In this document: positions 10,788-21,408 of the stretch, piece after piece
Position numbering within the stretch: the first letter of the stretch is position 1
Layout of the letters: each line of letters begins with the position of its first letter
Notes under the pieces: generated by a model
The model's input: only the letters and a program-made list of their open reading frames with translations
Told to the model about the DNA's origin: nothing
Database searches by the model: none
Translations under genes and position numbers: made by a program
Source of the DNA: Piper betle
Taxonomy: Eukaryota > Streptophyta > Magnoliopsida > Piperales > Piperaceae
Length of the DNA stretch: 64,000 bases
Reading direction: 5' to 3'
Assembly: GCA_033002965.1 (NCBI GenBank)
Contig: JAURVB010000001.1
Coordinates: forward strand, 124,001 to 188,000

Positions 10788-11690
10788 ATGTCCCCAACTT
10801 AGAAATATTTCGTCCCCTAAATATTACAACGGCCAACCGAAAGTAAGAATTAATTTATTTATTCGGTATCAATGCATGCTACTACAATCATAAGAATCTT
10901 ATGCCACAAATAGGCTTGGGTATTTCTTTGCCATCTCTTGCTCAGTCTCCCAGGTAGCTTCCTCTGATCTCTGATTTCTCCATAATACCATTACCAAAGG
11001 GATTTCCTTATTCTTGATGGTCTTAATTTCTCTTGCCAAAATGCGAATCGATTTTTCCTCGTATGTTAAATTTGGTTGTGATTCTAAGTCTTTAAAAGTT
11101 GTGATTATATGATCTTCGTCTAGTACATATTTCTTTAGCATTGACACATGGAAACCATTGTGTACTCCCGCTAGGCTTGGTGGTAATGCCAATCTATATG
11201 CACAATTTCCTACTCAATCCAGGATTGGGAACGGTCCTATGAATCTAGGTTTCAACTTCCCTGATAATTTAAATCTGATCATCCCCTTCGTAGGAGATGT
11301 CTTTAGGTACACAAACTCCCCAACTTGGAATTCTAGGTCCTTCCTTTGAGTATGAGCATAACTCTTTTGTCAATCCTGAGCTGCCTTAAGTCTTTGCTGA
11401 ATGAGTTTCACCTTTTCAGTTGCTTCCCTCACCATCTCTAGTCCGATTATAACACTTCTGTAGACTCCAGCCAGTACGATGGAGATCTACAGGGCCTACC
11501 ATATAAGGCTTTAAATGGAGCCATCCCTATACTGGCTTGCTAAGATTTATTGTAGGTGAATTCAGCCAAGGCTAAGTGTTTCTCCAAATCACCTCCCTAG
11601 TCAAGAATGCAAGCTCTTAACAGATCTTCCAAAGTTTGAATAATCCTCTCACTCAGCTATCAGTTTGGGGATGATATGTCGTACTCAACT
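10788..11690 (-). pseudogene. B1 integrase C-terminal region and chromodomain-like tail
   Basis: The frame 11192-10899 encodes the end of pol: PPSLAGVHNGFHVSMLKKYV, then EDHIITTF, IPLVMVLWRNQ, SEEATWETEQEMAKKYPSLF and a stop. In Tekay-type chromoviruses this segment is a divergent (group II) chromodomain lacking part of the aromatic cage. The upstream stretch 11193-11690 is homologous to the DWGGDWEKHLALAEFTYNNS region of B2 but broken by stops. The conserved purine-rich end (antisense CCCCAACTTAG) follows at 10788. Confidence 0.8.
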
Positions 11691-11987
11691 TAATTTGAGT
11701 TCCCATGGCTTTTGGAAAGCTTCCCAGAAATGTGAGGTGAATAGGGGATCGCGGTCGGAGACTATCTCCTTTGAAATCGCATGCAATTTGACAATATTGT
11801 CAACATATAATCCTGCCAGGTATTTCGCCGTTCTCATTGATTTCGTGGGGATGAAGGGAGCTACCTTAGTTAGTCGGTCCACAACTACCCATATGGAGTC
11901 ATGCTTCTTTTGAGTTCTTGGGAGCTTTGAAATAAAATCACATGTGACACACTCCCATTTCCACGTTGGTATTTCAAAAGGTTGCAA
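11685..11987 (-). pseudogene. B1 integrase catalytic core (partial)
   Basis: The frame includes WKWECVTCDFISKLPRT, VVVDRLTKVAPFIPTKS and IVSDRDPLFTSHFWEAFQK, showing the first two catalytic aspartates of the DD35E triad. A frameshift just after the second aspartate breaks the path to the glutamate. It directly follows the HHCC finger fragment at 12009-12623 in the usual order. Confidence 0.82.
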
Positions 11988-12008
11988 TAGTCCTCCAAGT
12001 TGTTGATG

Positions 12009-12815
12009 TTAAGCTTTGATCTGTTGGCAAGTCTGACACTTAGAGACAAAATCTACAACATCCCTCTTCATCCCAATCCACCAGTAGGTTCGCTTTAAAT
12101 CCTGATACATTTTAGTAACTCCAGGGTGTATCGAGAACTTTGAGCGATGGGCCTCCTCCAAGATATTTCGCCTCAATGCATTATCCTTGGGTACACACAA
12201 CCTTCCTTTAATTCTAATCACACTATTTGAATCAGCTACAATGTCATGAATCTTGTCCAACATTTTATTCAGCTCCTCATCACCCATTTGTGCTAGCTTA
12301 ACACAATCAACTAAATCATTGGAAACAACCAAATTTGCCAGTAAACCTGTTAGTTGCTCCATCGGGTTGATAACTACCACTTCTGCTGACATGGCCCAAA
12401 GTCTAGCTAGTTGTTGACTTTTGTCCACTTTGCCCTTCTGACTCAACGCATCGGCTACCACATTTGCTTTCCCTGGATGGTATAAGATTTGGAAGTCGTA
12501 GTCCTTCAAATATTCTATCCATCGCCTCTGTCGAAGGTTAAGGTCATTCTGGGTGAAGATATACTTCAAACTCTGGTGATCAGTGAGACTTCGAATTGGG
12601 CTCCATACAAGTAGTGTCTCCAAATCTTCAGGGCAAAAACCACTGCTGCCAGTTCCAAGTCATGGGTTGCATAATTTTGCTCATGAATCTTCAATTGACG
12701 AGAGGCATAGGCCACCACCTTACCTTCTTGAATAAGGACCCATCATAAACCCAACAGGGACGCATTACTGAAGACTACGAATCCTTCATTACCATTTGGT
12801 AGTGTCAAGACTAGT
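12009..12815 (-). pseudogene. B1 RNase H C-terminal part and integrase HHCC finger
   Basis: The frame 12623-12009 starts inside RNase H ([45 protein letters not shown]) and continues to the integrase finger ([20 protein letters not shown], then CQTCQQ). The upstream bases to 12815 hold the RNase H start in other frames. At about 12815 the sequence jumps from RNase H directly to the segment that normally precedes RT, so the entire RT fingers and palm are absent. RNase H would remove the RNA strand during reverse transcription. Confidence 0.85.
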
Positions 12816-13592
12816 GCTTTAGAAATTGGTGTCACTCTAGGAGCTAGGTCAATGGCAAACTGCACTGCCCGCTTAGGAGATAACCCTGGATGTTCGTTTG
12901 GGAATACACATATTCCCGGACTGAATCCTCCCCCTGAACCAAATTAGTGAATGCTAATGCTTTCTTCTGGACAACGAGCTCTGGAAAATATTGTCCATTA
13001 AAAACTACCACAAATTCCCCCCACGCGATGGAGGAAATCCCACGTTGATGAAAAGTGGTTTTCTCCATGGATTTCCACCAGTAAGAGGCTTCCTGTTGAA
13101 GCATGCATGTTGCCAATCTCACTTGATGGCGATGGGGCACAGACAGAGCTCTAAATGCTTTTTCGGTAATGTCAATCCAGCTCTCCACCTTCATTGGATC
13201 GATCCCTCCAATAAATACCTCAGCTCCATTCTTTCTAAATTTTTCCACATTGTAGCGGTCACTATCATCAACTGTTGGTGGCACCACTTGTCGGACTACC
13301 GGTGGCACTGGGTTTGGACGCTCCCCTTGCTCGCCAGGGTTGCTAACCCTACCCACCCTTGGGCACTCCCCTGATCACCATCTGGGACATTACTAGGACC
13401 CGCTACCAAGTTTAAGGCTCCATTCCCTGTTACCATTCTCGGTAACCGTTGCACAATATTTTGAACCACAGAATTTGTATTTTCAGAAGCCTACACCAGT
13501 CCCTGTATGGCTGTCAGGATCTGGGCCAACACATTCTCTATGTTTGAATTTGACTGCGCAGATCGGCTTGACTGTCTACGTGTGCCTGCCAT
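12816..13592 (-). pseudogene. B1 gag (capsid part) fused to pre-RT segment
   Basis: An ATG at 13592 (MAGTRRQSSRSAQSN) starts a gag frame, interrupted by an early in-frame TAG. The capsid core follows in 13356-12844 (YNVEKFRKNGAEVFIGGIDP, WIDITEKAFRALSVPHRHQV, ATCMLQQEASYWWKSM, QGEDSVREYVYS). After the VREY motif the nucleic-acid-binding zinc knuckle and protease are missing; the sequence passes into the GLPPKRAVEFAID-like linker before RT, and then into the RT deletion. Gag would form the particle shell. The same gag-to-linker junction occurs in B2. Confidence 0.8.
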
Positions 13593-13761
13593 TTGAAACA
13601 TCATACCATCATGGTTCATTATACGTTATTGTTTCAGTTTTGACTTAGGTTTATTAGCGAATGAATTTGTCAATCAATAACACAACACAGTGGGAAAAGA
13701 TAATTATTGGACTTTTCAACAAGATACTTGAGTCATAAAATGTGAGCTAGTGGGAAACCGT

Positions 13762-13773
13762 GCTCTGATACCA
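13762..13773 (-). promoter_or_regulatory. B1 primer-binding site (initiator tRNA-Met)
   Basis: The minus strand reads TGGTATCAGAGC, two bases inside the 5' LTR end at 13776, in the position where initiator tRNA-Met primes minus-strand DNA synthesis in plant Ty3/gypsy elements. Confidence 0.92.
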
Positions 13774-14239
13774 CCTATAATGACCCACCATTTTTCAGGA
13801 TATTGTAGGCCTTGCTGGCCAGGTGTTACTCAAAATTTAACAAAACCAACCCTATAACGACTAGTCCTAACCGGACCGGGTGTTACTTAAAAGATTACAT
13901 GAATAATATGAAAGCAAATAAGTCTAGCATTTCTAACTGAAAAGAACTTATGTTTCAAATAACAATGCATGAAGTAATTATCCCATAGTCTTGGACCGTT
14001 TCCCATAGCCACATTTATAACACAACAAAAGTAAAAAGTGAAGTCCGCTTATTATCTGCTCACCACTTGAGTTGGTAGAAGAACCACCCTCTCGTCTCTT
14101 AGTCTTTAGTTCCAGCTGCTAACCTGCGGAGGCAATTCCGCGTTAGTGATTAACTACTAAGCCACATAATTAAATAAAATAAGTCCATAAACTCCCTATC
14201 ATTATTTATAATAATGGATGTTGTGACCATTCCAACATA

Positions 14240-14990
14240 TCCATTTATTAGCTGATGGTTCAGTCCACCATGTCCATTAGTTGGCTGATGGGTCAGTCCA
14301 CCATGTCCATCTATTAGCTGATGGGTCAGTCCATCATGTCCATTACCGGCTGGCGAGTTCAATCCGCCATGTTCGTTATCGACTAGTGAGTCCAATCCAC
14401 CATGTCCATTAGTTGGCTGATGGGTCAGTCCACCATGTCCATCTATTGGTTGATGGGTCAGCCCACAATGTCCGTAATTGGCTTGCGAGTCCAATCCGCC
14501 ATGTCCAATTTATTGGCTGATGGGTCACTCCATCATGTCCATTACCGGCTGGCGAGTCCAATCCGCCATGTCCGTTATTGGCTAGTGAGTCCAATCCAAC
14601 ATGTTCGTAATTGGCTGGCGAGTCCAATCCGCCATGTTCGTAATTGGCTGGCGAGTCCAATCTGCCATGTCCAATTTATTGGCTGATGGTTCAGTCCATC
14701 ATGTCCATTACTGGCTGGCGAGTCTAATTCGCCATGTTCGTTATCGGCTGGTGAGTCCAATCCACCATGTCCATTATTGGCTGGCGAGTCCAATCCACCA
14801 TGTCCAATTTATTGGCTGATGCGTCTATTCATCATGTCCATTATCGGCTGGCGAGTCTAATCCGCCATGTCCGTTATCGGCTGGTGAGTCCAATCCACCA
14901 TGTCCGTTATCGGCTGGCGAGTCGAATCCACCATATCAAATTTATTGTATTATAGCTGTCTGGTCCATTCTGACATGTCCCTTATTGGAT
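14240..14990. repeat. Array of about 33-bp units in B1 right LTR
   Basis: This is the same GGCTGGCGAGTCCAATC-type array as in the left LTR, about 300 bases shorter, showing unit gain or loss after or during insertion. Confidence 0.92.
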
Positions 14991-15099
14991 TATGAAGGCC
15001 ATAGCCCGTGTCAGACTGAGTTAAATCCTTGACCTCGGTTGCACTCGGTGCATGCTGGTTGAATCTAGCTCAGGCCGACCAAGTTGTCTATAAGGGAAA

Positions 15100-15700
15100 A
15101 TACAATATTTTAAATAATTATACAGACAGTACAATATTTTAAATAATTATACGGATAGTACAACATTTTAAATAATAATACAGACAATACGACATTTTAA
15201 ATAATTATACAGACAATACAACATTTTAAATAATTATACGGACAATACAACATTTTAAATAATTATACGGACAATACAACATTTTAAATAATTATACAGA
15301 CAATACAACATTTTAAATAATTATACAGACAATATAACATTTTAAATAATTATACGGACAATACAACATTTTAAATAATTATACGGACAATACAACATTT
15401 TAATTAATTATACGGAAAATACAACATTTTAAATAATTATACAGACAATAGAACATTTTAAAAAATTATACGGACAATAGAACATTTTAAATAATTATAA
15501 GGACAATAGAACATTTTAAATAATTATACAGACAATACAATATTTTAAATAATTATACAGACAATACAACATTTTAAATAATTATACAGACAATACAACA
15601 TTTTAAATAATTATACGGACAATACAACATTTTAAATAATTATACGGACAATACGACATTTTAAATAAATATACGGACAATACAATATTTTTAATAATTA
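15100..15700. repeat. Array of 29-bp AT-rich units in B1 right LTR
   Basis: About 20 copies of the ACATTTTAAATAATTATACG-type unit occur here, compared with about 17 in the left LTR. Confidence 0.93.
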
Positions 15701-15832
15701 TACGGCCCTGAAAATTTGGTGAAGAACCCGCAACTATAATAAACAATCCTAAAGTCTTCCCTTTTGTGTGTCAAAGGTGCTCACAACCTATCTAGAGGAT
15801 GTTTTATTTAACAACAGAACTTTCATTTATAT

Positions 15833-16030
15833 AAAAGAATATGTGTGGAATTCTAGAAGTAATTACATTAAATATGTGTGGAATTTTAAGAAGTCACTAT
15901 ATTAAATTTTATAGAAAAGAACATAATTACTCATAACTATATTTGTGTGATAACGAAAGGTCAAAAACTATGAATGGGTTATAATTGATAAAATATTGAT
16001 TTCCAAGAATTAATTTAATGAAATAATTGA
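15833..16030. other. AT-rich filler between B1 and element C
   Basis: About 200 AT-rich bases with a repeated ATATGTGTGGAATT motif match neither the B1 LTR nor C pol. The segment probably marks a deletion-repair junction that removed the end of the B1 5' LTR and the start of C integrase. Confidence 0.4.
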
Positions 16031-16344
16031 TTCAAGGTTTTTACAGTTTCAATCTCAGTCAAGGCAGCCACCATCTCCAAGTTCTTCCTACTTAGTGCAT
16101 CTGCCACCTGGTTGGATCTACCCAGCTGGTGTAACCTTTCAAAGTCATACTCGGCCAGAAACTCTTGCCACCTTGCCTGTCTAGGAGACAACTTCTTTTG
16201 GGTCTTGAAGAAGGTGTTATCAACGTTATTAGTGATCACCGTGAATTTCGATCCTAACAAGTACACACGCCAAATCTTGAGACAATGTACTACTGCGAGC
16301 ATCTCCTTCTCATGAGCTGAGCATCTTGTCTCTGCTTCCTTCAA
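16015..16344 (-). pseudogene. Element C RNase H fragment
   Basis: The frame has ETRCSAHEKEMLAVVHCLKI, VYLLGSKFTVITNNVDNTFF, RQARWQEFLAEYDF and [13 protein letters not shown], the RNase H domain of Ty3/gypsy pol. Where most copies have a T-D-H motif, this one reads ITNNVDN, so the catalytic aspartate-histidine neighbourhood is altered. The frame ends shortly after VADALSRK in unrelated sequence. It lies upstream (in element sense) of the integrase finger at 8245-8505, from which B1 separates it. Confidence 0.86.
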
Positions 16345-17208
16345 CTTCTAACTCGCAAAAGCTATCAGGTGCCTACCCTGCTATAGTACTCCTCCCATGG
16401 CTCTGTTTGAAGCATCTGTCACTACCTAAAACAGTTGATTAAAATCCGGCAATCTCAATATCAGCTCAGATGAAATCGCTGCTTTCAACTGCTCAAAAGT
16501 TTCTTGGAACAGTCCCGACCATGCCCATGACTGATTCTTTCTCAGTAGATCAGTCAGCGGCGACACCACATGGCTGTATCCATGTATAAAATTCTTGTAA
16601 TGGTTGGCCAAACCAAGGAAGCTCCTCAACTATGTCACCTTCGTTGGCTCAGGCCAATCCACTATGGCCTTCACCTTGGATTCCCCCATTTGCACCTCAC
16701 CATGGCCAATACGATGCCCTAGGAAGCTGATCTCCCCTAGGCCAAACTCGCATTTCTCCTTTCTCATGAAAAGTTGTTGTTCCCTTAGCCGTCTCAATAC
16801 TTGTTTCAAGTGACCCTAGTGCTCCTCCTCAGTCTCACTGTACACGACTATATCATCTAGATACACAACTACGAACTTATCAATGAAGTCTCTGAACACA
16901 TCATTTGTCAAGTTACAAAACATAGCTGGAGCATTTGTCAGTCAAAATGGCATTACGAGAAATTCAAAAGACCCATACCTAGTAACCATACTCATATTCG
17001 GGATATCATCCGGTGCAATCCGGACTTGCCAGTACCCCAACCTCAATTCTAACTTCGTAAAGACTCTCGCCTTACTCATCCTGTCAAACAAGTCAGCTAT
17101 AAGTGGAACTTGGTACTTATTCTTTATAGTCACCTTGTTCAAACCCTGGTAATCGACACATAGCCTAAAAGTACCATCTGCCTTCTCCTAGAAATGAACA
17201 GGTGCTCC
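16345..17208 (-). pseudogene. Element C reverse transcriptase remnant
   Basis: The domain is split into frames by stops. 17142-16942 holds the fingers and palm start ([47 protein letters not shown]). 16629-16426 holds the thumb ([29 protein letters not shown]). The stretch between contains the palm with the catalytic aspartates on a broken frame. It would copy RNA into DNA in the intact element. Confidence 0.84.
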
Positions 17209-17940
17209 CTACGCTGCACATGATGGCTGAACTTTCCCCGAATCTAGCAGCTCCGCTAGCTGGATTTTCAGCTCTGCGAGTTCCTTCGGCGACATCCTAT
17301 ATGGCACCTTCGCTGGTGCCCTAGTCCCTAGCTCCAGCTCAATCCAGCGTTTGACCGAACATATGGGAGGTAACCCATCTGGCAACTCTGACGACATTAC
17401 ATCGGAATACTCTTCCAGTAACCTACTCAGAAAATCTGGCACCACCATCACATGATCTGGACTGGTCTCAACTATTGCAGCAAGATAGGTCAAGTCACCC
17501 CATTTGCACCCCTTAGCCAGCTGCATTGCCGACAGCTGCTGTCCATTGAAAGTGTGGTCCTCGACCCTCGAAGGTCCCCCTTGATAGTGAACAAAGCTTG
17601 CACCTGCCCTGTCCATCATGAAGATTCCTCCAAGCTGTGGGAACACTCCCACTCCAGCAGTTAACATGAAAGTATTGCCCAGAATGAGGTCAAAATCATC
17701 CATTTCGATCACCATTAAATCCAGCTTACCCTCATACTCTCCCAAGTGTATCCTAACATTCCTGGAAATTTCATCCACGAGTCTAGCCTGTGAATTCACG
17801 GCTTTTATCTTGCTTGTGTTGATCCCTGTTTTCAGCTCAAGTCTCATATCCATCCCCTTAGAGACAAAACTGTGTGTCACACCTGTATCAATTAAGGCCG
17901 AAACTTTCCTCCCATTCACTACCATCGGCACATACATCAA
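17209..17940 (-). pseudogene. Element C aspartic protease and start of RT
   Basis: Near the N-terminal end ALIDTGVTHSFVS is the retropepsin active-site motif (usually DTGA; here DTGV), followed by DLILGNTFMLTAGV, the typical second protease motif. The C-terminal third contains PYRMSPKELAELKIQLAELL, the conserved lead into RT fingers. It runs 243 residues without a stop, the longest C frame here. The frame continues upstream towards gag without a clear start, so I treat it as part of a gag-pol polyprotein. The protease would process that polyprotein. Confidence 0.86.
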
Positions 17941-18370
17941 ATCAGCTCCCCTGAAGCTGCCTGTCCAGCTCGAATAGCCTCGAGTATCTAAAGGGTAGAT
18001 GCTTGAGCAGAAGGACCTGGATCCCCCTGGTCTCCATCTGCAGCTGCCACCAAGGCATTGATCTTGCCCTTAGTTGGACACTCCTTAGCTCTATGCAGCC
18101 CATTGCACAAGAAACAACCGGACTTTCTCACATCAGTAACCCGGGTGCTGTCCACTGCCCTAAAACTGAAGTTCTTCTTCTTCTTCTTTTTGGCTTGGAC
18201 GACTTCACCTTCATGCTCATGCTGATGGTCTCAGCCAGCCTTGGATTTCCCGGTTGGATCCTCATCCTTAGACCCAGAAGTTGTCTTGAAATCCACCAAA
18301 GCATTAGATGCTACCATCGCTGCGGTGACGACATAGTGATTATATCTTGTAGACAACCACCTTGGGCAGG
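17941..18370 (-). pseudogene. Element C gag C-terminus with zinc knuckle
   Basis: On the minus strand 18116-18074 encodes CFLCNGLHRAKEC, a CX2CX3HX4C knuckle of the retroviral nucleocapsid type. Just before it is a lysine run, consistent with nucleic-acid binding. It is followed by INALVAAADGDQG and a stop before the protease frame. The capsid part and 5' end of the element are missing; the sequence changes to an unrelated plus-strand element at about 18371. Confidence 0.7.
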
Positions 18371-18971
18371 CATTTTTTAGGATACCTTAGAACATCACAT
18401 AGATTACACCTTTACAATACTCTAGTTTTTAGGGCTAGCCATGATGCAATTGTTGTTGGGTATCCCTTTGCATGTCTTCATACGACGCGACACCAGCTTG
18501 AGCTCTAGAGCACCTCATGTTTTGAGGTATACATGGTGAGTTCTATTAGATCACCTTCTTCCCATGAGCACACCTTAGACTACATCTATCCTTTCATGGA
18601 TAAGGTGAGTATGATTACATACTCTAGTTACGTATGCGGATACATGTGTGATGCATGCCTTGGACAATGCTAGACTCGCCTTCGGCAGGTATGTTCTAGT
18701 AAAAGTATGCTTTGGCAGTTTTGTGCTTCGAGGGCTGTACACCTCATTGGTTGTATGTTTCCTTGACATGTGTGGCTGGTGGATCTAAGAATTGAAAGTT
18801 GAACGTCTTAGCAGTGGTATGCATCTTTGCCAGTACGTTTCACAACTGGATGTTACGACAGATTTTTGCACAGTGTGTTCATACTGTTTGTATGTGTGTT
18901 TGCAGCCTACAACCTTTTTTTTTACCCCCATTAGTATATTCTGGGGCATAAATTTCTTAAGTGGGGGAGGC
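18371..18971 (+). mobile_element. Element D internal 3' end with polypurine tract
   Basis: No domain is recognisable, but the segment ends GCATAAATTTCTTAAGTGGG plus GGAGGC and then TGTAAAACC. This is the conserved untranslated end and polypurine tract (18959-18970) that precede the 3' LTR of many plant Ty3/gypsy elements. The rest may be decayed pol. Confidence 0.6.
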
Positions 18972-19591
18972 TGTAAAACCTAGGCTTTTACTTGACAGTT
19001 TTAGCTTTGATTTGGTATTGATCAGGATCAAGTTGCTTGCCCGACCTTTTGGCTTGTGTGCATATATGGCATGGTATGTGCGAGCCAGGCTTTAATCACC
19101 CCCAATGCTTAGCACCATCCAAGTTGGAGCACTATGTTGCCTCGAATCTTATTTTCAGTTTTTATTTGAGTCGAGTCTAGTTAGGTAACCGTGCTTCTCG
19201 CAAGTCTAGATTTCTTGAAGTGTGTTTCAAACCCTTTTCAGTCGATCTGTGTACACCTTCAATCCAATTCACTCTCAAACTGGTTTAGAACTATTATGGT
19301 GGATCGGACTAATTGTTAAATCAATTAAGTTAGCAGACTCAAAACTAAGCGGACGAGATCTAGTGTATCATCTAGCAAATTGAATTACTTTTATTTGATG
19401 TTATTTGAACAATTTAAATGGACATACTTAGCATTTTTGATCGAGATGAAAATTTTCCTTCTATTTTAACCATATTATGGTATGTGACACATTGAATAAA
19501 TATGAAAAATTGTTATTTATACATCGTATGTGGTGGAATAATGGAGCCTAGTGTGAAAAAGTGGAGAATAGCAATCGGTCGGTGTTAATTT
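18972..19591 (+). mobile_element. Element D 3' LTR, first part
   Basis: It starts TGTAAAACCTAGGC right after a polypurine tract. A solo B LTR flanked by AATTT duplications interrupts it at 19592, and it resumes at 23303. No second D LTR is visible to confirm its length. Confidence 0.6.
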
Positions 19592-20607
19592 TGTAACGAC
19601 CCACTCGAACAGGACCGGGAGTTACCTAAAAATATAATTGATGTAATGATAATATTCCAGAACATGAATTGAAAAACAGCAAATAAGTCTGGCAATATCT
19701 AATATAAATCATAACAATAAATCATGTTTTGTAAATTATAAAATAACCGTCCCACAGTCTCGGACCGTTTCCCATAGCCACATTTATAACACAAGAGAAT
19801 AATAAGGAAGTCCAATTTTATTATCAGTTCACCAACCTGAGTCACTTTTATTCTTCAGTCCAAAGTTGCTCACCTACAGAGGCAATTCTGCCTTAGTGAT
19901 AAAACCACTAAGCCGCATAATTAAATGAAACAAGTCAATAAAATCCCCATTATCGTTTCAAGAGTCTTTTAGTTGTTATGAGCCTATGCTGAGCTCATTA
20001 TATACTGAGAGGGGTAGCCACCCCATCCAGCTACCATCCCATGCATGCGCACACACGCTATGTGGCCAACGGCCTGATGTTTGCCATTGACTCACCCTCT
20101 TGGTATCACAAGTGCATAATGAGTCGTCCCTCTTGCACCATTGTGCCCTGTTGCCCCTTTCAGCATGGGGACAGGTGTTCAATCTTTCAGGGGGTGCTGC
20201 CTTGTGCTGAATTGAGTCGACCCCATTTGCGTTCCAGCGCATGGTGGTCAGATACTCAAGTTGACCAAGACTCCCACATAATAATTTAAGGGTGCAGCCC
20301 CGTGTCAGACTGAGTCAATTCCTTGACCCTGGTTGCACTCGGCACATGGTGGTCAAATATGGGCTCAGGCCGACCAGGGCTGCTAATAAGGGAAAATACA
20401 ACATTTCAAATAATTATACGGACCTAGATAGGTTGTAAGTGAACTTGTAGCTGTGAGATCCCTCAACTTAGTCCCACATCTAATACCTACTGGGAGAAGA
20501 TCCTGTTTATAAGTGGGAATGGACTATAGATCTTTAACTTCCGGGGTACCCATTTTAAAGAAATGACTTAGCCCATTACGTTGCACTTTGGGCTGGGTCG
20601 TTACAAA

Positions 20608-20620
20608 TGGTATTAGAGCC
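20608..20620 (+). promoter_or_regulatory. TRIM primer-binding site 1
   Basis: TGGTATTAGAGCC lies two bases after the first LTR end and differs by one base from the tRNA-Met-complementary TGGTATCAGAGCC. Confidence 0.85.
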
Positions 20621-20898
20621 GACCTGGTTCCGTGTTAGATAGTGGGCTGGATTAGAAACGTTAGGCTGCCGGTCACGGGCCAGAAAGGTTGTGGGCTGGG
20701 GCTAGCAACGGGCCAAGAATAGACATTTCGGGGACGAAATTTCCTAAGGTGGGTAGATTGTGAGATCCCTCAACTTAGTCCTGGGAAAAGATCCTATTTA
20801 TAAGTGGGAATGGACTAGAGATCTTTAACTTTTGGGGTACCCATTTTAAAGAAATGACTTAGCCCATTACGTTGCACTTTGGGCTGGGTCGTTACAAA

Positions 20899-20911
20899 TG
20901 GTATCAGAGCC
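20899..20911 (+). promoter_or_regulatory. TRIM primer-binding site 2
   Basis: A perfect TGGTATCAGAGCC lies two bases after the second LTR end. Confidence 0.9.
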
Positions 20912-21371
20912 GACCTGGTTCCGTGTTAGATGGTGGGATGGACTAGGGACGTTGGCTAGGTTGCCGGTCACGGGCCAAAAAGGTCGTGTGCTGGGGTTAG
21001 CAACGGGCCAATACTAGAAACGTTGACTAGGCTGACGGTCACGGGCCAGAAAGGACGTGGGTTGGGGCTAGCAACGGGACAAGAATAGGCATTTCAGGGA
21101 CGAAATTTCCTAAGGTGGGTGGATTCTGAGATCCCTCAACTTAGTCCCACATCTAATACCTACTGGGAGAAGATCCTGTTTATAAATGGGAATGGACTAT
21201 AGATCTTTAACTTCCGGGGTACCCATTTTAAAGAAATGACTTAGCCCATTACGTTGCACTTTGGGCTGGGTCGTTACAGTAGCTGTGACCAACGATCCTA
21301 ATTTGAACGAGAACATAAAATTATACATAAGTATAATTTTATTCGAGTAGCAATGCGTGGAACTAAATGAG

Positions 21372-21372
<1 letters not shown>

Positions 21373-21405
<33 letters not shown>
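21373..21405. repeat. (AT)n microsatellite in solo B LTR
   Basis: About 16 AT units stand at the same LTR position as the 1988-2029 run. Confidence 0.92.

Positions 21406-21408
<3 letters not shown>

Larger units (their letters stand above)
8510..15832 (-). mobile_element. Element B1: nested, defective Ty3/gypsy (Tekay-like) element
   Basis: Two direct LTRs (8510-10787 and 13776-15832) bracket a 3.0 kb internal region that reads gag-to-integrase on the minus strand. The right (5') LTR lacks its terminal U3 bases, so the right-hand target duplication cannot be scored; the left flank is ATCTC. The element interrupts the antisense C element between integrase and RNase H. Protein motifs (PPSLAGVHN, FHVSMLKKYV, WRNQRSEEATWE) fit the plant Tekay/Del chromovirus group with the atypical C-terminal chromodomain. 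The RT palm, the gag zinc knuckle and the protease are missing, so it cannot move unaided. Confidence 0.88.
13776..15832 (-). repeat. B1 5' LTR (right copy), truncated in U3
   Basis: It begins TATAATGACCC at 13776 (TG mutated to TA) and parallels the left LTR through both arrays to ACAACAGAACTTTC, then diverges at about 15832 before the U3 terminus. The 33-bp array (14240-14990) is shorter and the 29-bp array (15100-15700, about 20 units) longer than in the left LTR. Confidence 0.82.
20452..21278 (+). mobile_element. TRIM element, three-LTR tandem form
   Basis: Three short direct LTRs (20452-20605, 20759-20896, 21125-21278; 154, 138 and 154 bases) alternate with two internal regions of 153 and 228 bases. 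Each LTR begins TGTGAGATCC (TCTGAG in the third) and ends GGGTCGTTACA. Each internal region begins with a tRNA-Met primer site and ends with a TTTCGGGGACGAAATTTCC-like motif and purine tract. The unit is flanked by perfect GTAGC duplications (20447-20451 and 21279-21283). There is no coding capacity, so movement must rely on another element's proteins. The second LTR lacks 16 bases and the second internal region carries an internal duplication of about 70 bases. Confidence 0.9.

Noticed and set aside
18003..18380. Plus-strand frame of 125 codons
   Set aside because: It is the shadow of the antisense C gag zinc-knuckle region, whose CCHC motif is on the minus strand.
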